This document shows positions 35,645-48,079 of a DNA stretch of 64,000 nucleotides, piece after piece. The stretch's first letter is position 1; each line of letters begins with the position of its first letter. The stretch lies in assembly GCF_021130785.1 (NCBI RefSeq), contig NC_060211.1, positions 123,763,001 through 123,827,000 of the forward strand, read 5' to 3'. A program made the position numbers and the translations under genes. The DNA is from Homalodisca vitripennis. Its lineage: Eukaryota; Arthropoda; Insecta; Hemiptera; Cicadellidae. The notes beneath the pieces were generated by a model. It was not told the origin of the DNA, made no database searches, and saw only the letters and a program-made list of their open reading frames with translations.

Positions 35645-36225
35645 ACAAGAACAATGCCTCAGTCAACGTATGGTGCAGGTGATGCCTGAAGGCCAGACCC
35701 TGGTAGTTTGTGAAATGGGCAAAACGCTGGGCATAGTGCTTAACCAAGAGCTCATATTTTCTGATTACGTTGCCCACGTCATTCATCAATCGTTTGGAAC
35801 GCTTAGGGAACTCTATAGGCTCAGAAACCTGTTACTGAAACCCGCCAAAGTTCACCACATGCAGTCTGTCATTTTGTCAGATTTTACTACCGCTACCCTC
35901 TATGTGAGAGTAGCCACGGAAAGGATTCTAAAGTTGCCGAGCACTGCAGTAAGGTACTCACATTTTGACCAAGTGTTCCATTTATCGCGAGGCTGCTCTC
36001 CTGCTTCCTATTGAGGTCTTCTGCAGGATGCTGGCACGCTGCATGGTCCAATAAGTCTTGTCTCTAGTGTAGCCGCAGTACCTGTGAGAGACTTCATTCT
36101 GAGATTACTGAATGATACGTCAGTCAGCGATTTAGGCTGCATTTTCCTAGAGTTAGGCTAGAGAATAGCTGAAAAAGTTTCTCCTACTTTGGGACTACCC
36201 TTTATATTGATCTTTTGGAAGACAT
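35645..36225 (+). pseudogene. LINE (non-LTR retrotransposon) reverse-transcriptase C-terminal relic
   Basis: Over 35670-36014 the frame reads KTLGIVLNQELIFSDYVAHV, then GTLRELYRLRNLLLKPAKV and FDQVF. This is the pattern seen after the catalytic region of LINE reverse transcriptases (LG..LD..L.W..HV, then LR.LY..R..L). After a frameshift near 35990 another frame continues with LLLPIEVFCRMLARCM, and further on LHFPRVRLE and KSFSYFGTTLY, matching the conserved LINE C-terminus. Stops and frame changes show it is dead. The catalytic [YF]xDD block and the endonuclease are absent, so the copy is 5'-truncated. A Jockey- or CR1-like clade is likely, but I cannot place it. Confidence 0.75.
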
Positions 36226-38099
36226 AACATGTTTTTAGCTTGAACCGCCTTTTAAGCTAGATAAAACAAATTTACGTGATTGTAGTAGTGTTAAACGTTT
36301 TACCTGTTTAAACAGTTTCTTATTTTTAATTTAACTAATAGTTTAATCTAAGTTAGTTTTAATTTTACTTTTAAAAATATAATTTAGTGGAAGCCCTATT
36401 CCTAATCCTTCCAGTTAGGGACCGTAGACAGGTCCTTATATTCGGAAAGATGAGCTTTCACGATACATTGAACTGATATGGACGTCAATCGTTGAAAGTA
36501 CTCTAGTGGACAGTAACGACTAACACGATAAACTAGTGCTCTGCCGAAGGTAGTTTCACCTGTAGCGTTTTGGGCCACATTGGTTTTAATTTTTAATATA
36601 GTTGGAGTTCACTGGTTAGACTAAGTGTAGTAGATCAGGCATACTAATAAAAAATATTTTATAACGACTTGGAGAGTTGATTACAATTTCATCCTTGAAT
36701 TGTATTCATTGCTTTATCAGAGATAACCCCAATCTTTATACGGTCGTAGTGGGATGTCCAACAGTTAATATTCAACAACAAGGGCAAGAAAGGGTTTAGA
36801 ACCCCATAAGTACAACGTTACTCTCCTGCTAGGTAGGGCAGCAACATTCCTTGAATGGCTGGTCACTCTAAGGCACGCAGAGATACTAGGCGGCAGGCTG
36901 ATATACTATGAATGAATAATGACAGATGATATAGCATTTTCACTATTAAAAGTATTTCTCATTTCAATATTATTATAAGTGTTATTGATACTTAATAAAT
37001 TTGTGTAATTTTAGAAGATATTAAAATGAAACCGAGCTAAACCAAATAACAGCGTGTTCAGAACTAACACTCGTATAATCTACTCACAAGGAATCTATGT
37101 ACAGATGTTATCAAAAGTTGTCACAGACAGACGTACGTCCTTTGGCCGTATGGTCTCAAAATAAATAGCGCTCTTAAATATTTAAGCAAGAATGCCTTTA
37201 TTTAAGAGCGTTTGTCGTTTACAAACGTTTTACTGAATAATATCGTAGTTATAAATTACATGGTATTTAAGGCTTTAATTAGAATTCGCTCACTTCAGAT
37301 TTTCTTAATTTAATTTCATTACTGGTTTTTTAAATTGGTTTTAAAAATAAGCAAATAGTAAGAGTGAACCCCTATTGAAAACTCTCCGTCAGCGGTACGG
37401 TATAAAACATATAGATAAAAACGAATTTGAAAATAAATATGTATAATACACTTTAGATTTATGTAATTTAGAATGGAAATTTTACAGCATAATAACTGTT
37501 TGCAGTATTAAATTTTTTCAGGAATTATTTTATTGGACTTTAATTTGTTTTTATATTTTGTTAAAACATATTAGATTCAACTGAATAATTAAATAATCGT
37601 GTTTTAATGATTTAATGTAATACTTTAAGCAAAATAAAATACTTAAAACAAACTTTGTAGGAATATAAAACTGGAAAATTATCAAGAAAGAGGTAACAAA
37701 CAGTTTCAAAATATGCTATGGAAGATATTCTAGACACGCATTTACGAGATCAACCCCGACGAGGTTTTTCTCAACGAGCGTCTTGAAGACATGTAAGATT
37801 CTCGAAAAACTACATATTTCATTGTCACTTTTATATTGTTATTCATCCTAACTATCTACTTTTAAGGGGTCGGATTAAAAAAAATTACTTAGCATATATT
37901 ATATATTTTGTCTTTTTCAATACACTGTAAAAGTACATAAGTTCAATTTTCATACAATGTTTGAAAGAATTGTTCCAATAAACTTGTTAAGGGATTATTG
38001 TCTATTCTTGTCTAACAGTTTTACTATAACAAGAATAGAGAAATAAATATAGGCATTTTACGATTGTTTAACACAATTTTTTATTTATAATTCATGCCC
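36226..38099. other. Spacer between the LINE relic and R2
   Basis: Contains the hairpin at 37169-37210 and a G+C-richer, non-coding patch at about 36720-36910. No gene seen. Confidence 0.4.
37169..37210. repeat. 12 bp inverted repeat hairpin
   Basis: CGCTCTTAAATA (37169-37180) pairs with TATTTAAGAGCG (37199-37210) across an 18-base loop. It lies between the LINE relic and unit R2. Confidence 0.7.
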
Positions 38100-39113
38100 A
38101 AGTTCTGTATTTTGATATATCCTGAGAGAGAATTTCTTATCCACAAACTCTAATTTGATATATCCTGAGAGAGAATGCCATATCCACATCCTTTAACTTT
38201 AAAGGATGACTTAAGAGACTCTATATCCTTTGTTAAGGATATCTAAAGAAGATCTTGTGACTAAGGATTATTGATTACTTATTGATTACAATAGGGAAAC
38301 ACTATCAATTAGTTTTGAATATTATTTTTTTAAATGTGTTACCAGGTAGGTAGATTTAATAAAAACATATTTGTGAAACTCGATTATATCTTGTTCATCT
38401 TGATCAACTGTGTTATATCTTATCACGTTATATCTTGATGGAATATGCAATATAACGTGAGCTAATAACCACCGTATTTGTTATTATATCCAGATTGAAG
38501 TTGGTGCAATAGCAGTAGCACATAGCTTGGGTGAGGTTTTAAACAAATTATTTAATTAAACGTTTTAAAAAGGCGGATATTCTAATTTACGAAAACTTTT
38601 TAAATACAATATTTTCCAATATATACCATTTATATTTTGAGACCCCTTCAGATTTCGAGAATGAGCCCGTTCAAATTTGGGAGAAATAAATTTTATATCT
38701 GGACTAAAACCTATGATTGCGAGTGACTTGCGATACAAATTCAAATTTTGAGTTATGACACTAAATTATTTGGTAATTTTATATTTATAAATCTCAGCTT
38801 ATAAACCATATAATTAATAATTTAAAATACACCATTATAACTACTAAATACACTAGGCTATCGAATAATCAAGTGCTGCACACGTTAAAAATGCAGACAG
38901 CAACGTAAGTTGGATATTGTGAAAAAATGTAAAATTATATTCAAACACCATTTTTATTATACGAAGTTAAAACTGTATTTTATAATATTATAGTGGGTGA
39001 TACAAAATAATACAAAATATATTATTAGAACGGAATGCATTACATTTTAACTTAATAGAAACAAAGTGTTACCTATGCGGTGGTATATTGTGTGCTATCT
39101 AGATTTTTCATAG

Positions 39114-39145
39114 AATACGATTAATCTTATTAGATTAATCGTATT
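39114..39145. repeat. Perfect 14 bp palindrome hairpin in R2
   Basis: AATACGATTAATCT, loop TATT, AGATTAATCGTATT. In R3 the arms are separated by a (TA)-rich insert (AATACGATTA at about 54845, TAATCGTATT at about 54902). R1 lacks this segment. It is probably a foldback or a terminal remnant of a small element. Confidence 0.75.
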
Positions 39146-39569
39146 ATTATGTGAAAGGAAAGAGATTTAGCATAATTACTATTGTAATTTAAATTGCCGG
39201 ATCCTCATGATTTATAATAGTTTGATACTCAAGAGAAACCCAAGATAAAAATTACAAAGACTTGAATCTAAATCACTCCAATTTTACAATATTTTCTTCT
39301 GTAATAAGTTAATAGGGAATGAGAAAACCAAACAGGTTATTTATTTATAAGTAAAGTATGAAAGATTATTCGGCTCATTTATGGTAAAGAGTCACATTTA
39401 TATTACAATCTAACTACCCAATTTATTACTACATTCATTAGTAATATTATACTAAGATTAAGAACTATTCTCTGTAAAATATACTATACCAATTAATATA
39501 AATGTGCCATTCTGAAACAACAATTTTAACCAAATTATTTTCAATATTTTAATTAGAACAATACAATAC

Positions 39570-39636
39570 CTAGTGTTTGGGTCGTGTGTGTATTAGTGTA
39601 AGTGGGGCGACTTCCTGCCGCATTGGCCGCATCACC
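39570..39636 (-). other. Candidate exon C, unit R2
   Basis: 67 bp paralogue of the R1 island. On the minus strand it opens GGTGATGCGGCCAATGCGG after TTGTTACAG; the donor here is the weaker GTATTG. Open frame GDAANAAGSRPTYTNTH. Confidence 0.3.
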
Positions 39637-39940
39637 CTGTAACAATCAGAAAAGACAGCATGAAGTACTGTGATAATGAAAAACCACAGAGTTCCCAACA
39701 CCAATATAATCACAGAAATATACCTTCATTAAACAAATAGTTTTAGTATTAAGTATATTCATGGAAAAAATATGTAAACTTAAGTCTAATATTAGCAGAT
39801 AAATTTAATTACCTTAATAGGTTGTGTAGTGGAGGATTATTGTTCTAGTTAAATGTAGTTCTACACGCACGCAAACTCTCACACTTTTCCATTCAATCAT
39901 CATTCATACTCTGTGTGTTTTGCAACACACGTGGAGAGTG

Positions 39941-39993
39941 TTATGTGATAATGTCAAAGAGAGGACGACAAGCCAACGCAGGACCGAAACCAC
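39941..39993 (-). other. Candidate exon B coding part, unit R2
   Basis: 53 bp from the TTTTCAG acceptor to a TAA. Joined to exon A it reads GGFGPALACRPLFDIIT and then stops. Most differences from R3 fall in third codon positions. Downstream sequence to TTAAG (near 39810) is also conserved and could be 3' UTR with a further intron. Confidence 0.3.
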
Positions 39994-40576
39994 CTGAAAA
40001 CAACCAGAACAAAACACTCAAATCACAAATATGACAAATTAGTAGGCTAATATATTTATAATACCTTATAAAAGAGTGTAATAACAGTTTTGAGATTTGA
40101 CTAAAACTGTAGTTTCAGAATGGCATTAAATTTACACCTGAAATGTCCCAAATACTTACAGTACTGTGTCATCTCGCATTGAGGATAAGTAATATAGCCT
40201 GCTGAAACATGATTTTAAATTAATTATCAAAACATAATTAGTAAATTAATAAACTAATACTTAGCATAGATAATATTGTAGTGATGTAAAGTGAATATAT
40301 ATTTACATAAGTTCTGGTACCCAAGTAGTCTAAGACGTTGAACTTTGGACCTAAGCTAGAGAAAGCACAGGGTTAAATTTTGTTTTTGCACTGAAAAATT
40401 TAAAGCTAGTATATATGATATATTTTAAACTAAGTGGGATGAAGGTTTCTTCAAATGTCTAATGGAAGTATCATTTAAAGAAAAACAATCTATTATTTTT
40501 TGATAAAACGTCGTGGCTATTCTAATTACCAGTGACATTTTTACGCAAGTAATTTTTGTCAATGTAGATTGTCTTG

Positions 40577-40675
40577 ATGGAGAAACTAAAAATCATGATG
40601 TTGACAAAGATAAGTGAGGTCACTAATACACTGAGGCAAGAAATGACTGACTTCAAGGCAGACCGACATGAGTAA
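40577..40675 (+). CDS. 32-residue charged helix-like reading frame in the retroposon insertion
   Basis: ATG at 40577 to TAA at 40675. The peptide begins MEKLKIMMLTKISEVTN, continues with LRQEMTDF, and is predicted helical with heptad-like hydrophobic spacing. About 200 bp upstream (40310-40395) is a stretch with weak tRNA-like boxes (GTAGTCTAAGACG, then AGGGTTAAATTTTG). The arrangement resembles a composite retroposon whose body retains a fragment of a coiled-coil ORF1-like protein. It is too short to call a gene. Confidence 0.2.
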   Translation: MEKLKIMMLTKISEVTNTLRQEMTDFKADRHE

Positions 40676-40960
40676 CTTAATCGCCAGTCCGACTCGCGGT
40701 CGAGTCCTTATTTGCGCTCCAGCAGCCGAAATCGAAATGGCGTGTGCTGGTGTCACTGGAAGTTCAGGACCAAGCCAGAAAATGCACTATTCCCTGTCAG
40801 GACGTTGCCAGACCTCGGGAAATGAGCAGTCGGGAATCACTAGCAATCCCACACTAATGTCAATCCACCGTCTCTTTATCACGGACAGAGTGAAGAAACA
40901 GTCATTTCTTGTATACATTGGAATAATGGCTTGTCCATACAAAATTCTGCTTTAGTGAGG
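40640..40960 (+). repeat. SINE-like retroposon copy in the R2-specific insertion
   Basis: This is a G+C-richer island. Near its left end GACTCGCGGTCGAGTCC resembles an RNA polymerase III B box (GGTTCGANTCC with one base missing). The body (CTCCAGCAGCCG, GGCGTGTGCTGGTGTCAC, AGACCTCGGGAAATGAGCAG) is clearly homologous to more decayed blocks inside R1, R2 and R3. The 95-residue open frame across it (40668-40955) follows from the low stop density of this island and is not taken as a gene. tRNA ancestry is inferred from the B-box likeness only. Confidence 0.5.
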
Positions 40961-42856
40961 AAGGGTAAAACTTAAAAAATGTTGCAGGGTATATTTCTGT
41001 CATCACTTAAAGTCTTATTTACAAAAGACGAAAATAAAAAGTAAAAAAGTAAAGAATGTCTTATTTTACCAGGCGAAGTTAGGGCTAAGAAGCCCTCTCT
41101 AACACTTAAAATAGTCGGGTGCTCTTCTAGATCTGTGACGTACAAAAGAAAAGGAGAAAACTGTGTATTATTGTAATATCGACTTGCAATATGTAATATG
41201 AGTTGTCGTAATGTATAGTGAATTGCATTGTAAATTGCTTATAAATGAGATAATTTTTATAAAATATTTTTGGTTAGTAAAGAAAGTTTCTGTACGTGTT
41301 ACAATTACTAGTGATTTTTCACATGAAAAGTTAAACCAAAACTGTGTAAGTGTTTTCAATAATATGAAAAAATATTTCTTTTCGATTAAATCATGCTATA
41401 TTGAGATAATTATGAAAGCTATGTTATATATACGGTATATTCCTATAACTAAGCATGGGGAGAAGCATGCTTCCACTTCTTTCACTTCGGTGATTTTTAA
41501 AACCTCTACATACATGTACGTAATATGATGTATTCATACAACCTTCACTGCATGCTCCGCAACAGACACTGTTGGAATTATTGACAATAGGCAAGGCTTG
41601 TGACGTAATGTTAAATGCGTGCTAAACTATGTCTTCCATTGGTTTGTCATTTAAAACACTCTGGAAAAAGTCTTCGTGATGAAATATATGGTTAAGTGCA
41701 ATATGTTGTACATTCTTTTGCAACTCACAAAGCAATATTTGAATGGTAATGAATAATTGAGCACTTGGCGTTTCCTCTATAACAGAATTTAGAAGGATAG
41801 AATAAATAAGTAAAACAATCCTAATATGTAAATATTATATTTAACGAAACGGCTTCTATAAGGATAAAACGAGGTTTATCCAGTCAAGGACACGCACTTC
41901 AAGTCAGTAGGTTAATTTGTTATCGATATATCCCCCTGATTGATAGGCAAAGCTATTATTCAGTTAATTAAAATTCCAGTTTCATATGAATTCATGTTTA
42001 ATTCACTGTTAGTGTTCAAGTCCAGAAACCATTCGATCCAACCAGTTAACTTTAATATACCACAGATAAAGAGAGACTTACCTTAGAATACTTTCTTCTT
42101 TAAGATTCTACAAAAATTACTTTTTGATTTGTTGCATATTTTTAACTGATTATAATGCTTCATTATCAAATGGCTTAATAAAAGAGATTATGTTTCAACT
42201 AGTCCGCACCGTTGTAACAAAATACATTAAAAATGTGTGAAAAGTGTTAATTACCACCGATTTATTAATACAGCCTCATTTAAATTTCTCTATTCAATAA
42301 ACGTTTCTTTTTATAATATTATTCCGGTGCAAAAGTTTCATACTTTTGTACCGTCTCTTAAGTAATGCGTTCAATAACGTGTAAAGAATTAACTAAATCT
42401 TGTCACTAGAAATATTTATAAAAGTACTAAGGATATAATTTACGTGAAAATTATTTCATAATCTCAAAATACATTACTCCATCACAACAGAACAATCGTT
42501 TGGGAAAATTTCAAAACATTGAAGTCATCTGGTACATTTAAAAGAAATACTCAAACACATAATCCCTAATACGTTTATTTTATTTAAGTCCAGTCACTTA
42601 GGTAGTTTGTTCAGAACATTTAGCTTTTTCTTATAGTAGTTAAAAACTATTTTGTAAAACAACTGCTGTCTGGTATAAATACGCAAGCCTGAAAGATACG
42701 CAGAATAAAGTCTACAAACATCATAAAACACGTTACAGCAACCAACTCAGACATAAATGTCGCTGTCATGTAATAATATAAAGACGGAAAATATGTCACG
42801 AAAGAAATATATAATGTGATCTATAAAATGTTACTTTAAATTTTGTAATGACCAAC

Positions 42857-42945
42857 CTTGGCAGGGATTGGGACTGCCTGTGCTTAAAACAGTTGCCGTG
42901 CATCCACCACTGTTACTAGAACCAACAGCAATGGTTGCAGTGGCA
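42857..42945 (-). other. Candidate exon A, unit R2
   Basis: 89 bp paralogue of the R1 exon with the same ATAACAG and CAAG/GTTGGT ends. It reads ATATIAVGSSNSGGCTATVL, then STGSPNPCQ. Many differences from R1 change residues, so purifying selection is not evident. Confidence 0.3.
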
Positions 42946-42970
42946 CTGTTATACGCACCCAGGTTAGAGC

Positions 42971-43026
42971 ATTACATGGTACTAGAGCCAGTCCTTTGGC
43001 AGGTCGTCACCCTTCTACCATGCAAT
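42971..43026. other. Conserved stem-loop, unit R2
   Basis: ATTACATGGTA pairs with TACCATGCAAT, leaving one T-to-C change on the right arm. The inner AGGG has become AGAG, so the inner stem is weakened. Confidence 0.5.
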
Positions 43027-43849
43027 ACTCCCCTCCCTTATTAGGGTGGTTAATAGAGGTTTTAGGTTACGTCACGTGTGCTGCAATCTACCGCATACAA
43101 TATGCACTTCCTCGACAAGAGAATAATATAGATCCATAAATTCTCACTAAACGTATTGATTTTTATAGTGTAAATACTTGATAAAAACGTTAAAAAATTT
43201 CAGACTGCATAATTTTTAATTATTATTGAAGTCCTAATAGATTAGGATAAGAAAAATATATTTTAATTTATACACCGGTTGATATTAAAAGGAAATATAT
43301 TCTATTCTCGGTTGCAATTTAAGTAATATAAATATAGAGGTTACTCCTTATTTAGTTGAATTTGATCTTGAAGTACTCTTCTAATTGCACCCAATCTTTC
43401 AAGTGCACAATGTGCTGACTTGAAGGATGTTTCAATATTATTAAAGTTAAATTTGATTTAATATTATTAGGATCTGATAGTATAAGACTTCTACGTTCAC
43501 CACATATAAAACCTTAATAATAGCAAGTAAGGCCATTGCTAAATATTTGATTTAACTTTTCATAAAACTTAAGTTCACAACGGATAAAAGCAATAAATAT
43601 TCATACCGGTATAATTTAGTTTCTACAGAAAGTTTCTAACAATTGAGTTCATAGATTTATTAATTTCATGGAATCTTTCTTTTATTTTTATTATTTTTAA
43701 TAATATCCACCGTTAATAATTTCCGTCCTGTTCTTACAGATACTGTGTATACTGCTTAACCAAACACCCTGGAGGTCTTTATGAAGAAACAAACTGAGGC
43801 AATACATTGATGACGTCAATGAAGACATAACGAGAAACGACTTGCGGTC

Positions 43850-44010
43850 GAATATTTATTTAAGTTACAGCAGTGGAAAACGAAATTGTGTGTGCTGATA
43901 TCACTTGAAAATTTAACCAGTAAATGCACCTAACCCTGTCATGACGCCATCAGTCGTTGATCACTATTACCGGCTAGTTTCTCGTACTAATGTAATACCT
44001 CAATTATGTT
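43850..44010 (+). repeat. Decayed SINE-like block in unit R2
   Basis: This is the counterpart of the R1 block (GCGGTCGAAT, CAGCAGTGGAAAACGAAA, GTGTGCTGATATCAC), with a deletion around the CCTCGGGAGTC segment. It is separate from the younger copy at 40640-40960. Confidence 0.45.
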
Positions 44011-47000
44011 TTGTATTTTTAGATTTAATCCAGATAGGAAAAACTAAGATTAATGTGCTTAAATATAAACATCTAGTACAGATCTTACAACATTGTTTAG
44101 TTGAATCAGATAGTACAGTTCCAACGCAGGGTAACCTACGCATGTTCATATGAAGCTTATAAATAACAAATTCAATCTGAGTTTATTAGTTGACCAGGTC
44201 AACTACCTGGAAGAAATCAATTGTCAACCACGCTACTTTTGGAAGAGTCAAAACGACACAGCATCAAAAGGGATACAAAATATAAAACTGGAATCTTTCC
44301 TTAGACATTTTCCAGGCTCTTTATAACGACGTAAAAAAGAGCAGGGGTTTTAGGACGTAAAAGATAAGAATCATAATTTTAGAAAAACATGAATTATTCA
44401 CACCTTTGATACTTTTCTATGTTGACCACCACCACAACTAACTCCCAAAAATTATGATTTTTTTTCTAGGATGCACCTTGACGAAAATTTCAAGAACCAG
44501 GTTGATTACTTAAACTATAACAAATGGGAATAAAACGTACACCACTTAAAAGAATAAACAAATGAAAAAAATACTTTTCAAATTAAGTATCATAAGACAT
44601 TTTAGAACATATTCTGGCAACAAGCAATGGTGGCACCAATGTAACAGTTAAATACGTTTATTATTACATTAAATTTGTAAACTAGTAACGTTTTACTTTT
44701 CCATTGTGTGTGTATACGATACTATACACACTTTCGTTCAGTGTAAAAACTCAAAATAAAGTACGTCTGAAAACATACACTTAAATGTGATTGTCGACAA
44801 TGCAAAACAATCGCGAGTATAACTTCGTTGTAGAGTGATAATTTGTGTTTATAATTTATGCAAATATTTAATGAACTGTACTCATCAGTAATGATAATAA
44901 TGGACATGCATGTGGCGTAGTGGCCAGAGTCCATACATTAATTACATGCACATAAAAATACAATACAGTAAGTGAGTTATAGTAGACTACTTCTGCTGCT
45001 CTACAGGAAAATAAGACAAAGCCATGAGTTGCTACAATCTAAAGACGTAATCGTTTAACACAAATTTAGACAACATATACAGCCATACATACAAGAAAAC
45101 TTCTAGGTGAATTGTATTCAATGAAAATTGTGATGTTTTAACTTATCCATTTTAAGAATATCCCAGCCAAAATGACAGAGCTGACAGCTATGGTGTTCAG
45201 GTCATAGGCCGGAATAAGACTGAATATGAACTCTGTCTGAATCAACTTGAAGGAAAATTACTCGCAGTGCCACTATACTAAAACATTTTCCAAGGTTTAT
45301 AGATTGGTTTTAAATTGTGTTTTCATGGTAACGAGGAATAAAATTATTGTTTGTTAAGAAATATGCTATACGTATGGCGTAATTTGTTTATAGAAATTAT
45401 CAGGAAGAACATTCTAAAATCTTTCACCAAAAAAACTTATTTCTCTAATTCTTTATCGATTTTTACAGCCGAATAAGTTTATAAACCCATTACAGAAAGT
45501 TGTACTAAACAAATAGGTAGTGCCAGTCGTATGGTGGAGTATCATGAAATAAATAGTTTCATTAATTAGAACATTAGAATGTTTTCTAATTAGAATTAGA
45601 ATGTTTGTTTTAGTTTGTGCAGAAGAACTATATTGACCCAGCCCAGAAAATAGTTATTTGCAAAATGGTAGTGTGGCCAAGCTAAGCTATATACCAACCT
45701 GTCCAAGCTGGGATTATTGACAAAATTCATCCTCTTTGGCTCTAATTTCTAAGATAATTTGTATATAGTAAAATAGTATGTTCCTAACACAACACAACTA
45801 ACAAATGTGTAATCGTTAAGCTAAGCAACATGCTTTCTCGAAAAGATTTATTTTGTTATAAATAACTTTCTTTTTACTGGATGCATGTAACTCTAGTTTG
45901 TTGTTGGTTATTCAAACAATCTCCCGGAAAATATGTCTTGAAGTAAATTTCCAATTACATATTAAATAACCAATTTAAACAGGAATTGGGACTACCTGTG
46001 GTTAAAATAGTTGCCGTGCATCACCACTGTTACTATAACAAACAGCAATAGCTGCAGTGACACTGTTATGCGCACCCAGGTTAGGGTATTATATGGTGCT
46101 CTGGCCAGTATTTTCAGGTCGTCTGGCCCTTATTAGGTTGGAGGATAGGGATATCTCGATGTACGTTACGTGTACTGCAATCTATCGCAGACAATATCTA
46201 CACAAGAGAATAACGTAGAGCCGTGAATTCTCACTGAGACGTGTTGAACTTGGAAATATAAATACTGCAATTTAGAATTTCAGATTGTATTTTTATTAAT
46301 TATCATTATCACACATAATCTTTAAAATTTGCATGACAATTCCTTTCCACATAAACAACATTAAGTTATATGATTATGCATATTCAAACGTGGAATTTAG
46401 TTAAGTGACATTGAAGCACTTAGTAGCCTGAAGCATTTCGTTTTTGTCTACTGAGAGGATGTTAAGTTTACTTTTCTGCATGATTTGTCTATATGACCAC
46501 ATGACGATAGTAAAATAAGCTATATGCTTAAAGTTTACAATGCAACCTTAGCGAAGCCTATTAATCGACACGTATTGTGGCGTACTCACACCTTTTATAC
46601 ATAAACAAACAATAAAATAAATGAATGTTGCCCATGCAAAAACACGATAGTGAAACATGTTAAGTTAGGAATCTTTTAGGAGAATTCACAATCAACCATC
46701 CTGGACTAACTTATCCTGCAGTTGCCTACATAGATTCTAATTCTTATGATGTAATACATACAAATTAAGTAAGTTATTTCTCAATTGGTATATATGCTAA
46801 ATTTTAGAATTGATATGACAGGGCAAATTTTGTTCAATTTCCACCACAAAACAATAAAAACCATCGTAAACCATTGGTTAAAAGAACCAATAAACCTTTA
46901 ACCATTTTATAATTAGAAGGAGGGTATATTTATGTTATTTTATACCAAGATAAATACACACCGCCGGCAAGGTATACACACCACTTTTAAATTTTCGACT

Positions 47001-48079
47001 TGTTATCGTAGTGGTTTGATATAACATAGACTTATATGTGCATTGCTGTCTCCCAGTGAGAGTTTACAACAGTTAGTGAAAGTTAACCCACTCGTCAACT
47101 GAAATACGGAATTCTCACTAAATCTTCAAATCCGAGTGTCCGCAAGAAGAACCTGAAGGTCCGCTAGGTACCTCTCCAAATAGTTAAATCAAAATATTTT
47201 ATTAGCTTCCTCGATGGTAGCCTTTGTTGTGTATGTATAATTTTATGTTTATTATAATTAAATTAGCATGGGTTACCAAAACTATCATTGGTCTACAAAA
47301 TAATAAAACAGCTTAACTGTTGGTTTTTTAAAAATATTTATAAATTCGATATTTTTATCGGATACAAAGTACACTAATACTTATAACATTTAAAATTTCA
47401 CAAGTTCACAAAGTGGTTTCATTAGCAAACTGATAACATGCGATCATAAATTTTTAAATCTTTGGTGTTTCATCTATAGTGATAACCATGTATGTAGACT
47501 TGTTATAAGGGTATTAATTTACCTTTTAAGTTAGGGCGAGGTGAGGTTTCTAGGTAGAATCACCACTTCTTTTATTATTTTAGATTTCTTTAGAATAATT
47601 TGCTTGTAGTTCTGTTAAACATTAAATCTGTTCTGCGTGAGAATAGGGTATTTGTGTAATTTAACTTTAACAAGAGTAAGGCCTCAACATAAAAATATAA
47701 TAAATTACCTTACAGTTGGAAAGACTGATTCATAAACTTCATGCCCGGCTAATATAAGTGACAAATAAAACGTGTTTCATTCTTTAGCAACATTAAACAA
47801 AGATATTTTAAATGTTATTACAGTCAAGTCAATCATCAACCTTGTTCTTTAGAACACGTAATAGGATATGTATAAAAATAAGGAGAAAAGCGCACTACAA
47901 GGAAGTAATGTTAAGAGACACTCAATAACTTAGATCTCATAACAACCCAACTCTATCATCACAGTTTACTATAGGAAATAACTAATTACAAGTAATGTGC
48001 TTTGTAGTTTTATGGTGTACTGTTAACTATTGCATCAATAGAAGATCGTTAGGAATTTAAAACTGATTGATAAGTGACA

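Larger units (their letters stand above)
38100..47640. repeat. Long duplicated unit, copy R2
   Basis: Same landmark order as R1. It has a private insertion of about 2.5 kb (about 40290-42770) carrying the young SINE-like copy. Its right part has a second, diverged copy of the GGAATTGGGACTACCTGTG block (45980-46260) before continuing to the CTGTCTCCCAGTGAGAG landmark at about 47047. Homology to R1 continues to about 47640 (TAGTTCTGTTAAACATTA). On the left, homology to R3 starts at the CCTGAGAGAGA block (38123-38290). Confidence 0.85.

Noticed and set aside
35607..35789. 60-residue minus-strand ORF
   Set aside because: It lies opposite the LINE reverse-transcriptase relic, which is the better-supported reading.
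40668..40955. 95-residue ORF on the plus strand
   Set aside because: It runs through a SINE-like repeat whose decayed copies do not keep the frame.
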